From: Bisporella sp. PMI_857
Lineage: Eukaryota; Ascomycota; Leotiomycetes; Helotiales; Helotiaceae
Assembly: GCA_021307315.1 (NCBI GenBank)
Contig: JAJSPD010000065.1
Coordinates: 1-64,000, forward strand
Direction: 5' to 3'
DNA: 64,000 bases
Shown in pieces: positions 21,864 through 31,841 of this stretch. A program made the translations under genes and the position numbers. The notes under the pieces were generated by a model. It did not search any database. It was not told the DNA's origin and was given only the letters and a program-made list of their open reading frames with translations. Every line of letters begins with the position of its first letter. The stretch's first letter is position 1.

Positions 21864-24048
21864 ATGGAAAATAGGATACGCAACGAGAGATCAGCCTCCC
21901 AGCCCAAGCCGCTGCCGGCGGAACAGGAGGAATCAGCCACCACGAAGCCGGAGACCGCTGGGGTGCAGAGTGAGGACGAGGAATATATCGGCGGCTTCAA
22001 GCTGTTCGTGATCTTAGCTGCCATCACCGTTAGCTGCTTTCTGATGATGCTGGACACGTCTGTGATTGTCACGGTATGTAAATGATCTAGGTCTTGCTCC
22101 ACTAGCTAGAGACTAGCAGCCGTCTTCTTCTAGCCGTAGCACCACTTACTGATGCCGAGAGCAGGCCATTCCTCGAATCACTAGTCACTTCCACTCCCTT
22201 GACGATGTGGGCTGGTACGGGAGTGCGTATCTTCTGGCAAGGTAAGCGCAGCGCCAGCGGCCTCCCTGAGCCATGCGAAACGCAATCAAGAATCAAGACT
22301 AATAAAACGCAATAGCTGTTCGTTCCAACCCCTCACTGGCAAGATTTATAGCATCTATGGTTCCAAGGTTAGTGCTATCTCTTCTCCATCTGTCTCTTTG
22401 TGCTAAGTCACAACCAACCTACCCTGTTCATCAGCCGTTGCTAAACAGTGCTACCAAAGAGGACATTCATCTCATTTCTTACGGTATTCGAGCTCGGGTC
22501 CTTCATCTGTGGCATCGCGAAATCATCGCACAGTTTAATCCTTGGGCGAGCTATTGCTGGGCTAGGAGGCTCAGGACTCATCAACGGCGCTCTCATAATC
22601 ATCGCGTCATGCGTGCCTCTAGAGGCGCGAGCGGGTATTTCCCCGATACCTTCCGTGTACCAGCAAGAATCCTTAGCTAACTTAGATGCGCGCAAGTCAA
22701 ATTCGGGATGGTCGTCGGTAGTAAGTCATCAAACCATGATCACACGCAAGTAGGCAAGCTCCTGATGGTTATTTCTAGTCGCCCAATTTGGTATCGTTTT
22801 TGGCCCTCTGCTTGGAGGTGCATTGACCGACTACGTGAGTTGGCGGTGGTGTAAGTCATGCCCGAAATGTCCGTCATGAAGAGCCTAGCCGCTTATACTC
22901 TTCTAAGGTTTCTATATCAATCTTCCAATTGGGGGGGTTATGGCCTTGGTTCTCCTATTTGTCAAGATACCCGATCGTACCACAACTACACGTAAGACTA
23001 CTCTCTCAACCGCCGGATCCCTTGACCTGTATGGCTTTGTAATTTTTGCTCCGACAGTAACAATGTTCCTCCTTGCACTTGAGTGGGGTGGCATAAAATA
23101 CGCCTGGAACAGCGGCATTGTCATCGGCCTCTTCTGCGCTTCCGGGGTCACGTTTATTATATTCCTAGCGTGGGAGTATAGGATGGGCGATGACGCTATG
23201 ATACCACTATCAATGATTCGGCAGCGAGTAATATGGTCAAGCTGTGCAGTCATGTTCTTCTTATTCTCGAGCTTGTTGATGCTGTCCTATTATCTTCCCA
23301 TTTACTTCCAAACCATTAGAGATGTATCACCGACTTTAAGTGGTGTGTACATTCTTCCAGGTATTCTTAGTCAGATGATCTTCGCTGTTGTCTCAGGAAT
23401 TCTAGGTCTGTTGCTTCTCACTTGTTAACCAGAATTTTGCTAACCAAATTAAGTTGGCCGTCTTGGATACTACCTACCATGGATTGTCATTGCCGGTATA
23501 TTACCACCTATTGGCCAAGGACTGATTAGTACCTTCAATGCTACAACACCAGCTCGGACATGGATAGGTTATCAGATAATTGGCGGCATTGGACGTGGCT
23601 TTGGACTGCAAATGGTATTTATAATCTCTGTAGGCATTTGACCCAGTCACTTTACTGATATATTCTTTACTAGCCACTTCTGGCTATTCAAGCAGCTCTC
23701 CGAGATGATCAGATCCCGGTCGGAACCTCCCTTGCTGTTTTCGCTCAAACGTTCGGTGGCGCCCTGCTTCTCTCGTTAGCTCAAACTGTCTTTGCAAGTA
23801 CGTTGAAGGATGCGCTGCCTCGCCTAGCGCCAGGAGTGAATCCTCAAACGGTCATTAAAGCTGGCGCGTCGGCCGTGAGAACCGTCATCCCGGCGGACCA
23901 TATTGAGGGCGTTCTCCTCGCGTACAACGAAGGCATCACCAATGTGTTCTATCTTGCTGCGGGTACTGCAGGTGCGGTTTTTGTCGTCTGTTGGGGGATG
24001 GGGTGGAAGAGCGTAAAAAAGGCAAAGAAGATTTCTCCGGAGGCTTGA
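21864..24048 (+). CDS. MFS drug/toxin efflux transporter, DHA2 (14-TM) type
   Basis: Nine exons rebuild a 547-residue protein: 21864-22073, 22165-22241, 22316-22367, 22460-22634, 22697-22720, 22779-22850, 22908-23405, 23454-23614 and 23674-24048. All junctions are GT-AG and frame-consistent, and one exon is only 24 nt. After a hydrophilic 50-residue N-terminus come the family motifs [17 protein letters not shown] (motif C-like start), [69 protein letters not shown] and, late, [19 protein letters not shown]. This is the DHA2 group that includes many pumps for fungal secondary metabolites and fungicides. The substrate is unknown. No biosynthetic core gene is visible nearby. Confidence 0.9.
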
Positions 24049-24567
24049 GACCATGCATTGTGTGGCTGGGGTACTAGCCACAGAGCCTGAATTGATCTAG
24101 AGATAAAATAAAATCACTTACTTCCACGGCTTGCCTAGTTCGTTTTCTCAGGGGATAGAATGTACGGCGAACCTTAGGTACATAAGTGACTTTAATGGAA
24201 GCGTTGAATGCTCCAAGCCTCTAGCGAAAGGTGTTCTAAACTGAGGAGAGTATTGCATTAAGTATATGTGTGTATAAATATATAAACTTAAGAAAAAGTG
24301 TAAGCGGACATGAATCTTGATACGAAAAAAACAGGGAAAAACATATGCTTTAAACATATGCTTTCAAAGGTAGACACTATATAACAATTCATTCTGCTAG
24401 TAAATACGCCTCCCACCAGCCTCATCCATGATAGCTTGTTAGGTTATCATGCCATGTGATCTTTGCATAAATTCATCAATATTTGAGTGATTATATTTCC
24501 ATGCATACAAGAAAGGAGGACAACGCCTACTCTAATCTCTACTAATCCTTCCGGCTAATAATATCGC
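24049..24567. other. Convergent intergenic region
   Basis: About 520 bp between two convergent genes, presumably holding both 3' ends. A tandem copy of AACATATGCTTT is seen at about 24340-24364. No gene is supported. Confidence 0.35.
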
Positions 24568-25506
24568 CTACACAGCCAACTGCTTCCGTGCGCGGCTACC
24601 TCCACACGACGCAAAGCGCCAGACGGATTTGCGCCACAAGGGAAGGATCCTCATGAGGATGAACCGGACAGGGGCGTTAATCGGGGGGAACGTGTGCCAC
24701 CTACCGTCCTCGAACTCAACAGTCTCCATGTTCAGCATGAAGCAGGGGAGGCAGTTGAGGGCAAAATCAAGGGTCACCGTCTGCTTGCCGACCCTTAGCG
24801 CGATAGCCACAATGTCGATAGGATTCTCGGGCGTGGAGAAGCGCGATAGGTTGACGATGGCATCGAGCTCCTCGGCAAGGTGGGTGTAGAGGGGTTCAGA
24901 AAAGGAGTCCATAATCTCTATCAGGCGTGTCGAGCTGAAGCTTTGCGGCTTGCCATTCAAGCCCACGAGATAACTCTTAAACGCGTCCATGCCGCCGTGA
25001 AATGCGGCTACAAACGCGATGATTCAGTTAGTGGCGGTCTTCAAGTTGGCGATGGTTGGGACAGATAAGACTCAACTTACCGTGCTGCTCAACCTCGTGA
25101 CTCATCACACCCTTTTGGCCGGTGGCCTTTTCAATCTCGAGGAAGAGTCCCGTTTCCTCATAATGGTGGTGTTCTTCGACGAGCCGGTGCCAGGCGAGCG
25201 CATAGGTGATGAAGTCGGAGGTGTCCGACTGGCTCAGGCGTGGCGCCTGCTGGTAGATACTGTTGAAGCCACGGATGAAACTGTTGTGGCTAATGCACAT
25301 ATGTGACGCTTCTATAGTGAAGCCATCAGTCTGTGGGGCACATCATATAGTCAGTTAGACGTTTCTACATGCTATAGAATACCTCAGTGCTAACCGGGCT
25401 GACATACCTTCCCCGTTTTGTGCTTAGGCGTCTCCAGTAGAGCCAGCGGATAGTCAGTATACATTGGGGGGCTAAGCGTCGTGGGTTTGGATTCCTCAGC
25501 GGCCAT
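24568..25506 (-). CDS. Hemerythrin/HHE-domain protein
   Basis: Three exons, 25506-25408, 25330-25081 and 25007-24568, encode 262 residues; introns are 77 and 73 nt. The hemerythrin-like four-helix pattern is visible: HMCISHNSFIRGFNSIYQ, then WHRLVEEHHHYEETGLFLEIE, then MSHEVEQHAAFHGGMDAFKSY, and later EPLYTHLAEELDAI. These give the spaced His and Glu residues expected to hold a di-iron centre. Fungal members are poorly characterised; oxygen, iron or nitric-oxide handling is a family-level guess. The C-terminal 110 residues are specific to the fungal group. The frame is also open upstream to an ATG at 25626, which would add 40 residues rich in Arg and Leu that could act as a targeting sequence; I chose 25506 because the protein then starts like a soluble one. 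Confidence 0.88.
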
Positions 25507-27144
25507 CTTTGCGAATAGCGGGCGCGGTACGTTATTGGTGAAGGATTGCAGGAGCGGGAGCGGAAGAAGGAGCAGGCGGCGGGAGTGGATTGTAGGCAGG
25601 AAAGTTGAGCAACAACATTTATTCACGAGACGGCTTAAATAAAAGAGAAGCTACTGTTGGTATATTTTGAGGGCAGACAGTAAAGTTAGCTGCAAAGATA
25701 CGGCACAGTGAACCCCTGGGGCCAGAGTGCTGTTGTACTAAACTCATTGGGAAGCGAGGTGATGTATGTTGGCCTGCCCCCAATAAACCTTGGCCAGAAC
25801 ACTATTTATTGTCATCAATAATTTAAATATATAAAAATAAAATAAACAAATAAACTTAATTATTAATCGATTAGCTTCTTAACTTGGAAGTCAAATGGTT
25901 CTATAAACTGAAATAGCCTCGCTCACTCCCATGCGCAAAAGCAGCGGTTGCAACCTACAGGTAAAGCAGCGGTGACATTTCAAACCAAACTTCCAACAAT
26001 CAATCATTCATTCATTTGCATAAGCGATGTTAGTAATTGGCATGGAACCAATGGACATGTGCCCTGTAAAACAAGCTGTCAGCATACTGGTTGCATTGCA
26101 GCATTGCATCGCATGTTTTGTCCCCTTTGCCCCCGCGCTTCGTCGGAGGATCAACATCCCATCCCCTCTCGCTGGGCCACAGCGCCACGTTGGCACACTA
26201 TGCCGCGCCAAAAGCCACAGAATTAATTGCTTACGCGCAATGCTTATCTTGTCCAAGAGATCCGGGAATCTGTCAATATAAACAAGCTTCTTTTCCTTTT
26301 CTTGGTTTAGCTTAGGTGGGAGGTGGGGGTAGACATGGGTCGCCAACGACGCCTTAAGCCACCATCTTCACCATCACCACCATCACCGTGCTTATCATCC
26401 TGTATCTGCCTATACCGTTATCCGATAATGTCGTCGCCATACCGCCGTCATGTTGTGCCGCGTTATGTCGTGCCTCTTGCTTGAGCACGAGCGCGATCTA
26501 GCCACCAGATCCTGCCTCACCGAACAATGGAGTTCTCCGTGTCTTTGGCGTTTAAGCTTTATGCAACGCAATACGATAAACGCCGAATCGAACAACCAAC
26601 CAAGCTTCCATGAACAAACACCTGCTGTTCTGTAAGCGGGGTAAGTTTATTTCCAGCATGGCACAGCACAGTACAGCCTTTCCTCCCTTCAGCCGGAACC
26701 TGAGATCTAGATTTGCATCTTGATTTAATGGCCCCATGCAATCAATGTCCCGCGATAAAATATAGTCCCGTTTTCACGCCGCCGCCACGCTATCTCCTCG
26801 TGCTGTACTTACTATCCAGTCCAGCTCAGTAAGGTATCTGTAGTCCAGTAAGCACGGCCCATAACTTGGATAACCTCCATGATCATCACTCCAACCACCT
26901 CCTCGCCAATTCCTCGTGCTATACTAAAATGCGGTGTGCATGCACGTAGTCAAGAAGGAAACTGGGAAAATTGGTAGGATATCAATATATTATAGTAAAG
27001 TAGGGATGATTGGTCTAATAAAGTTTAATGAATCCAGCCAATAAGCTCCTGAGTATTTAGTATCCATTTAATAGGGGCTTAAACGCCTTGACATGTGGTA
27101 TGATGTGATGTGAGTTGCTATCTTATCTACCAACAAGAAGAAAC
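25507..27144. other. Intergenic, nothing recognised
   Basis: About 1.6 kb with AT-rich DNA near 25800-25880 and a trinucleotide-like stretch of CACCAT words near 26360-26390. The overlapping ORFs at 25948-26740 are mutually conflicting and have no domain. Confidence 0.4.
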
Positions 27145-27146
27145 TA

Positions 27147-27297
27147 CAGTAGGGTGCAAAAAGTGTCGACACCCCCCCTTGCTAGCGTGACTGTATATAC
27201 GCAGTTTCAGCGCTACAGTTTTTAATGTACGCATTTTTACTCCCCTGAAGCAACCGCGCTAGCAAGGGGGGGTGTCGACACTTTTTGCACCCTACTG
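27147..27297. mobile_element. Tc1/mariner-pogo type MITE
   Basis: A 151 bp element with perfect 41 bp terminal inverted repeats at 27147-27187 and 27257-27297, beginning CAGTAGGGTGCAAAAAGTGT. It is bracketed by TA on both sides (27145-27146 and 27298-27299), matching the TA target duplication of Tc1/mariner, Fot and pogo elements, whose repeats commonly begin CAG. The 69 bp core has no coding capacity. The perfect arms mean recent insertion or strong folding constraint. Confidence 0.9.
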
Positions 27298-27299
27298 TA

Positions 27300-27775
27300 G
27301 TATTGCGCTGCATGCACGTATGAATGATATGAAGAATAAATACGTAGATCTATATCCAAATACATCCTTCGATTTATGAGCATCTATGTAGTTTTTAAAT
27401 TTCTTTCTTTAGGAGGCTCTTAGATTCCTTAAACTTGAGCTCCGTATTTGGGGGGCCTGGTCCCCCGAAATTAAAAGGATATATATATGTAACTTTTAAA
27501 CTCATTGATATTGGGGGAAAGCGGAAGGGGGAAGGTTAGACAAATGCAGATAGACGTAATTGTGGATCCATGTATTCTGGATGGTATGAAAGATATGGGC
27601 ATGAGGATGAGAGCCAGGTTGATTATTTCACATGATTTTTTGCTTGGTCTTGATGTAAATGCTGTACATGTATGTAGGAAGCTATTATAGATATCTCTGC
27701 TTCTCTAGAGGAGTGCACACGACTTCTGGCGCTAATTCATGATCCATTACCTATACACCTACTTCCGTGCGAGGT
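27300..27775. other. Intergenic downstream of the P450 gene
   Basis: AT-rich region beside the MITE, probably including the P450 3' end. The ORF at 27505-27690 has no recognisable domain. Confidence 0.35.
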
Positions 27776-29489
27776 CTATGTACCTTTGCTATAAACCCTA
27801 GGCTGGAGCGTGACGTTAAGGTCTCCTACTGGCTTCATAGCCGCTGGACACGGGGTTGCCAGGTCAACTTTGGGTATCACGGCGCCGGGTTCAACTGACA
27901 GGTCAAATCGGTGGTAGGTTAGGGCGATGAACATGTAGATCTCGCGCTGTGCGAAGAAGCGCCCCGGGCAATAGGTTGACCCGCCGCCGAATGGAGAGTA
28001 GCCTTTAGCCTTATGCAGGTTCTTTCTCTGTCGGAAACGCTCCGGGTTGAAAACGAGCGGCTCCGCGCCAAAAATACTGCCGTCGATGAGGAATTGCCGA
28101 AATGGTGCGACGATCTTTTGGCCTGCCGGCACGAACTTACCGCCTACCATGGTGTCGACCATGGCTTCGCGTGCCACTGACGCACCGTTATAAACACGGA
28201 GCACCTCGTACCAGATGGAGTCAAGCACAGGACATTCGTGAAGGAGGCGGTCCATGTCCAAGCTACCGTCGCTATTGAAGCATCGGTCGGTCTCGCTGCG
28301 TACAGCGGCAAAGAGTTCAGCATCACAAGTCACGTGCGCTATGATCCAAAACCCGATAGAGTGCGCGTTGTTATTAATGCTATGCTCATGTTAGCACATA
28401 AACTCGCGTAGGTTGTCCACACTTACGCCCACGTGATCAACATAATAACTCCTGCAACGTCCCTTGGTGGCAAACCCAGATAAGTCAGCTCATTGTTCAT
28501 GGTGTCCATAACCCAAGATATATACGGCCTCTGCTCCCGCGGCAGGGCGAGGTATCCGGCCATGGCATCCAAAGCTTTGTCTTTCGCATCGTGCAAGTCC
28601 CTGGCCATGAAGCGTGGGTACTGGAAGAAGATCTTCCAACTCTCGTCTTCGTAAATCTTGTAACACTCAATAAAATCAGGCGCCGTCTCAAAAAGTTCCT
28701 TGCCAAAGAACGTCCGGTTCGCGCCATTGGTTAATGAGACGCGTGTGTAATTCCGTAAGGAGACCGTCTTTTTGCCACCTTCCGCCGTTTGGATATATTT
28801 TGGATCCAGGTTCTCCCAGCGCAGCAGCTCATCTAAGTGGGCAGCGTACCGATTCTGAAGCACCTCGGCATGGGCGCCAGATAGAAGTTGCTGCGAAAGC
28901 CATTCGCTCATGTTGTGGATATAGTGCTTCCTCAGTCGATTATGGTTGACCAGGCGCGACTGGGCGTGATACCTTTGCGGGATGATTTGCGCCGGGTCAG
29001 ATGTGTACATCTTAGTGACTGAGGCGGCCTCCAGGCCAAATGTGTGCATAACATTAGTGATGAAGGGATCAAAACTGAGGGCTGCCGTATCTTTCCAGAT
29101 ATGATTAACATGATCCGTGTCACGCAAGATCAACGTTTGGCGGCCCCCAAGGATGAGAGCATACGGCTCACGGGACTTGAATACTTTACTATGGGGGGGT
29201 GAGCTTTAGACCAAGGGCAACAGGATATGTATTTTACTTACTTGCCATATGCGAGCAAGTTCTCTGCGTGCCACATAAATGCCCAAGTGTGGCCTACCAG
29301 CGGAATCCAGTAGGGCAGCACTTTAGGCTCGTTAGGGTAGAGATAAGGTACCGCGGTAAAGCGCCAGAACCTCCAGGCGAGAATGATCACTAGCAGGGAG
29401 CCGATGGCCACGGCCGCCTTAGGATGAGCGGCCCCATGGTGATACAGCTCGACCAGGAGGGAGTGACCTTCATTAATTGAGACGGTCAT
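27776..29489 (-). CDS. Cytochrome P450, CYP7/CYP8-like
   Basis: Three exons, 29489-29242, 29188-28427 and 28379-27776, encode 537 residues; introns are 53 and 47 nt. An N-terminal membrane anchor (AAVAIGSLLVIILAWRFW) precedes the proline-rich hinge and VLPYWIPLVGHTWAF. The I-helix reads WAINNNAHSIGFW, without the usual Thr, as seen in CYP7/CYP8 relatives. The K-helix ExxR is YEVLRVYN, and the haem loop is FGGGSTYCPGRFF with the Cys ligand. The protein would sit in the ER membrane and be reduced by cytochrome P450 reductase. CYP7/8 relatives include sterol 7-alpha-hydroxylases and prostacyclin synthase, and many fungal paralogues have no known substrate. Its divergent neighbour is a SAT4-type membrane protein. 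Confidence 0.92.
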
Positions 29490-30605
29490 CTTGGGTGATG
29501 GCGGCGAAGGGAAAGCAGAGGAAAGTCAACAAAAGAGGATGGCGAGAGAGGATGTAGCCGGTTGGAGAGATAGCGACGGAGGTAGCCAGCACGCGATGCG
29601 ATAGACGGTGTGGTGGTAGTGGCGGTCCTATATATGATCTATCAGGAGTAGCCCCCCATTAAGGAGAGTCGTGAAAACCAAGTGGAGTCGCAGAGTGCGA
29701 TACCGTCGTCGTAGATGAGCCCATTTCCTACTGTCCATGGTCCATGGAGGATTGCGACCAGGGGGAGTTGATGGACGCAGGAGAACAGAAGAAAGGTGAG
29801 TGGATGAGATAGACGAGACGAAATGAGATGGCTGAATGAAAGACGATGTGATAGTAATGTGCTGCTGATAGTGACCGTGAAGATGACAAAGGTTATTTTT
29901 AGGAGGGGAAAGGTGATAGTGATAGTGGACGTGGGATTGCTGAATGAGCTCGCCGTGCCTGTTCCTGGAAGCTTGTCCCTGGAAATGTGCCTCTTCTCTG
30001 CCAGTCTAAAAGGGTGTCAGTGGTGACTATACCTATCGTGGATGGCTGTCAGATGGTGGCTTGATGTGGGGAAGACGCGCTTACCTTCAGCACTACAGCA
30101 CTACCCGCCTCTACCACTATTCCGCTAGGTAAATCCTCCTAACCCCTACCACTGCCAGTCAGCGGCGAGGGAATAGGCCGCATTCTGGTGGAGGCGGTGC
30201 TCTATTGTATGTAGCAGTATGTAGAATGTACCCTATGTAGCACTCTCACATAGCGAAGCTGACACTCCCCTGTCCAGTAAATCGTGAAGGCCCTTGACCG
30301 TTGCATTCTTCTGGAAATGCAACACCACTACCAGATTTTCGGTCATGTGCATGTGGATAGGTGAAGAGAATCAGCATCTACTTAATTAAACTGCTGCTGC
30401 TCCTAGTCCTGCTCTTGCTTCTGCTCCAGAGCTGCTGCTTCCTACAGGCTGGCCGGGTTTCGTTTGGTTTGATTGACTCAACTACGGTTTACCACCACCA
30501 CCACCACCACCTATCTTCCTGCTCATCTGCTCCGTCACCCCCTGTGTTCTTCTCTTTCTTTCTCTGTTCCGCAGCTACCTCCCCCTCTCCTCCGCAGCAC
30601 ACAGC
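29490..30605. other. Divergent promoter region with CAC repeat
   Basis: About 1.1 kb between the P450 and SAT4-type start codons. It includes a leucine-codon-like CTG/CTC-rich stretch at 30390-30440 and a CAC trinucleotide run at about 30491-30511, both likely in the 5' untranslated region of the plus-strand gene. Confidence 0.4.
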
Positions 30606-31841
30606 ATGGGCACACAGATGGACTTGTCCTACATGGCCGCCCCGTGGGCACCGGTACCCTCGGGCCTCCCGCTAAAACAGCTCATGACGCCGTCCGGCAA
30701 ACCCCCCACCGGCTCGGTACCCAATTTTCATGATCCAGCATCTATGCACATCATCATTCTGACCGTCTGCGGAGTTATGATAGCTCTCACCAGCATCTTT
30801 GTGGCTCTTCGCCTATGGGCCGTTATGCGCGTCACCCATACCATGGGAATCGAAGACTACGTCTGCATCATAGCTACCATTTCCTCCTTTGGCTATGCGG
30901 CTCTAATCATGTGGCTGGCGAAGGCGGCTAGGCACATGTATGATGTGCCGTACTGGTGGTTCAATGATGCTTACTGGAAGGAACGCTACGTCGAGAACAC
31001 GATGCAAACCATTGCCTTTCCCGCATCCCGGAGTGCCTTCTTCCTGCTCTACATTCGTGTGTTCGGCAAAAACAACAAGCCCTTCCGGATCGCTTGCTAC
31101 GTCGGCATCGTCTGGTACTCGCTATCCTACTTGCTGTTTATTCCTCTTAATGCTATTTATTGTGCGCCATCATGGGGTCACCCCTGGGCCAGCCACGACA
31201 TGCTGGACAAATGCGAGCGCCTGATTCCGTTCGCTTTCTTCCTCGGCGCTTGCAACATCATCGGCGACCTTTACATTATCATCCTGCCACTGCCGATCAT
31301 TGCGCGCCTGCATATGACATTAGAGAAGAAGCTTGGAGTCATGGCTATCTTCCTGACGGGTATCTTCGTCCTAATCGCCAGCGCAATCAGCATGTTTTAC
31401 CGCTACCGCCTCGTCCACGGCCACGATACTAACTGGTACGAGGGATCTCTGGTCTGCGCCACCGTCAGCGAGCTGTGTGTTGCTATCATTGCTAGCTGTA
31501 TGCCATCGCTATCATCGCTCTTCAAGCACCACTTCAAGGACACCTCATTCATGGCATCCTTCCGCTCCGCCTTCTCGCGCCGCACGAACGGCTCCTCCGC
31601 TGCCAGTGGCTCTGCGCCGAAGTTTGCCCCTTGGTCCGGATACAAGGACTCCAACAAAGGCTCCTTTTCCCCATCATCAAACGGCAGCAGCATGCTCAAG
31701 TCGGAGCATAGCCGCTCGGAGTCCCAGTCGCGCTTGCATGATCATCGCTACGTCGAGCTGAACGATGTCGAAGCCGGGCGCGCCATGAAATCGATGAATT
31801 CCGTCCCCGTCGACCCCTATAATCAGCCGCACGCGCGGTAA
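30606..31841 (+). CDS. SAT4/rhodopsin-fold integral membrane protein (Pth11-like)
   Basis: One intronless frame of 411 residues. After a 45-residue N-terminus there are seven hydrophobic segments in the SAT4 pattern: MHIIILTVCGVMIALTSIFVALRLW, GIEDYVCIIATISSFGYAALIM, SAFFLLYIRVF, ACYVGIVWYSLSYLLFIPL, CERLIPFAFFLGACNIIGDLYIIILPLPII, LGVMAIFLTGIFVLIASAISMFYRY and LCVAIIASCMPSLSSLF. The EDY motif, the IIGDLYIIILPLP motif and a Ser-rich cytoplasmic tail are typical of fungal Pth11-like orphan receptors. The CFEM domain of some members is absent. A role in sensing surface or nutrient cues is inferred from the family only. Confidence 0.9.
   Translation: MGTQMDLSYMAAPWAPVPSGLPLKQLMTPSGKPPTGSVPNFHDPASMHIIILTVCGVMIALTSIFVALRLWAVMRVTHTMGIEDYVCIIATISSFGYAALIMWLAKAARHMYDVPYWWFNDAYWKERYVENTMQTIAFPASRSAFFLLYIRVFGKNNKPFRIACYVGIVWYSLSYLLFIPLNAIYCAPSWGHPWASHDMLDKCERLIPFAFFLGACNIIGDLYIIILPLPIIARLHMTLEKKLGVMAIFLTGIFVLIASAISMFYRYRLVHGHDTNWYEGSLVCATVSELCVAIIASCMPSLSSLFKHHFKDTSFMASFRSAFSRRTNGSSAASGSAPKFAPWSGYKDSNKGSFSPSSNGSSMLKSEHSRSESQSRLHDHRYVELNDVEAGRAMKSMNSVPVDPYNQPHAR

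Noticed and set aside
27505..27690. 61-codon ORF beside the MITE as a transposase remnant
   Set aside because: No DDE or helix-turn-helix features, and it lies outside the element's terminal repeats.
30361..30675. Leucine-rich upstream ORF with a His run before the SAT4-type gene
   Set aside because: It has no ATG at its start, arises from CTG/CAC simple repeats, and overlaps the real start in another frame.
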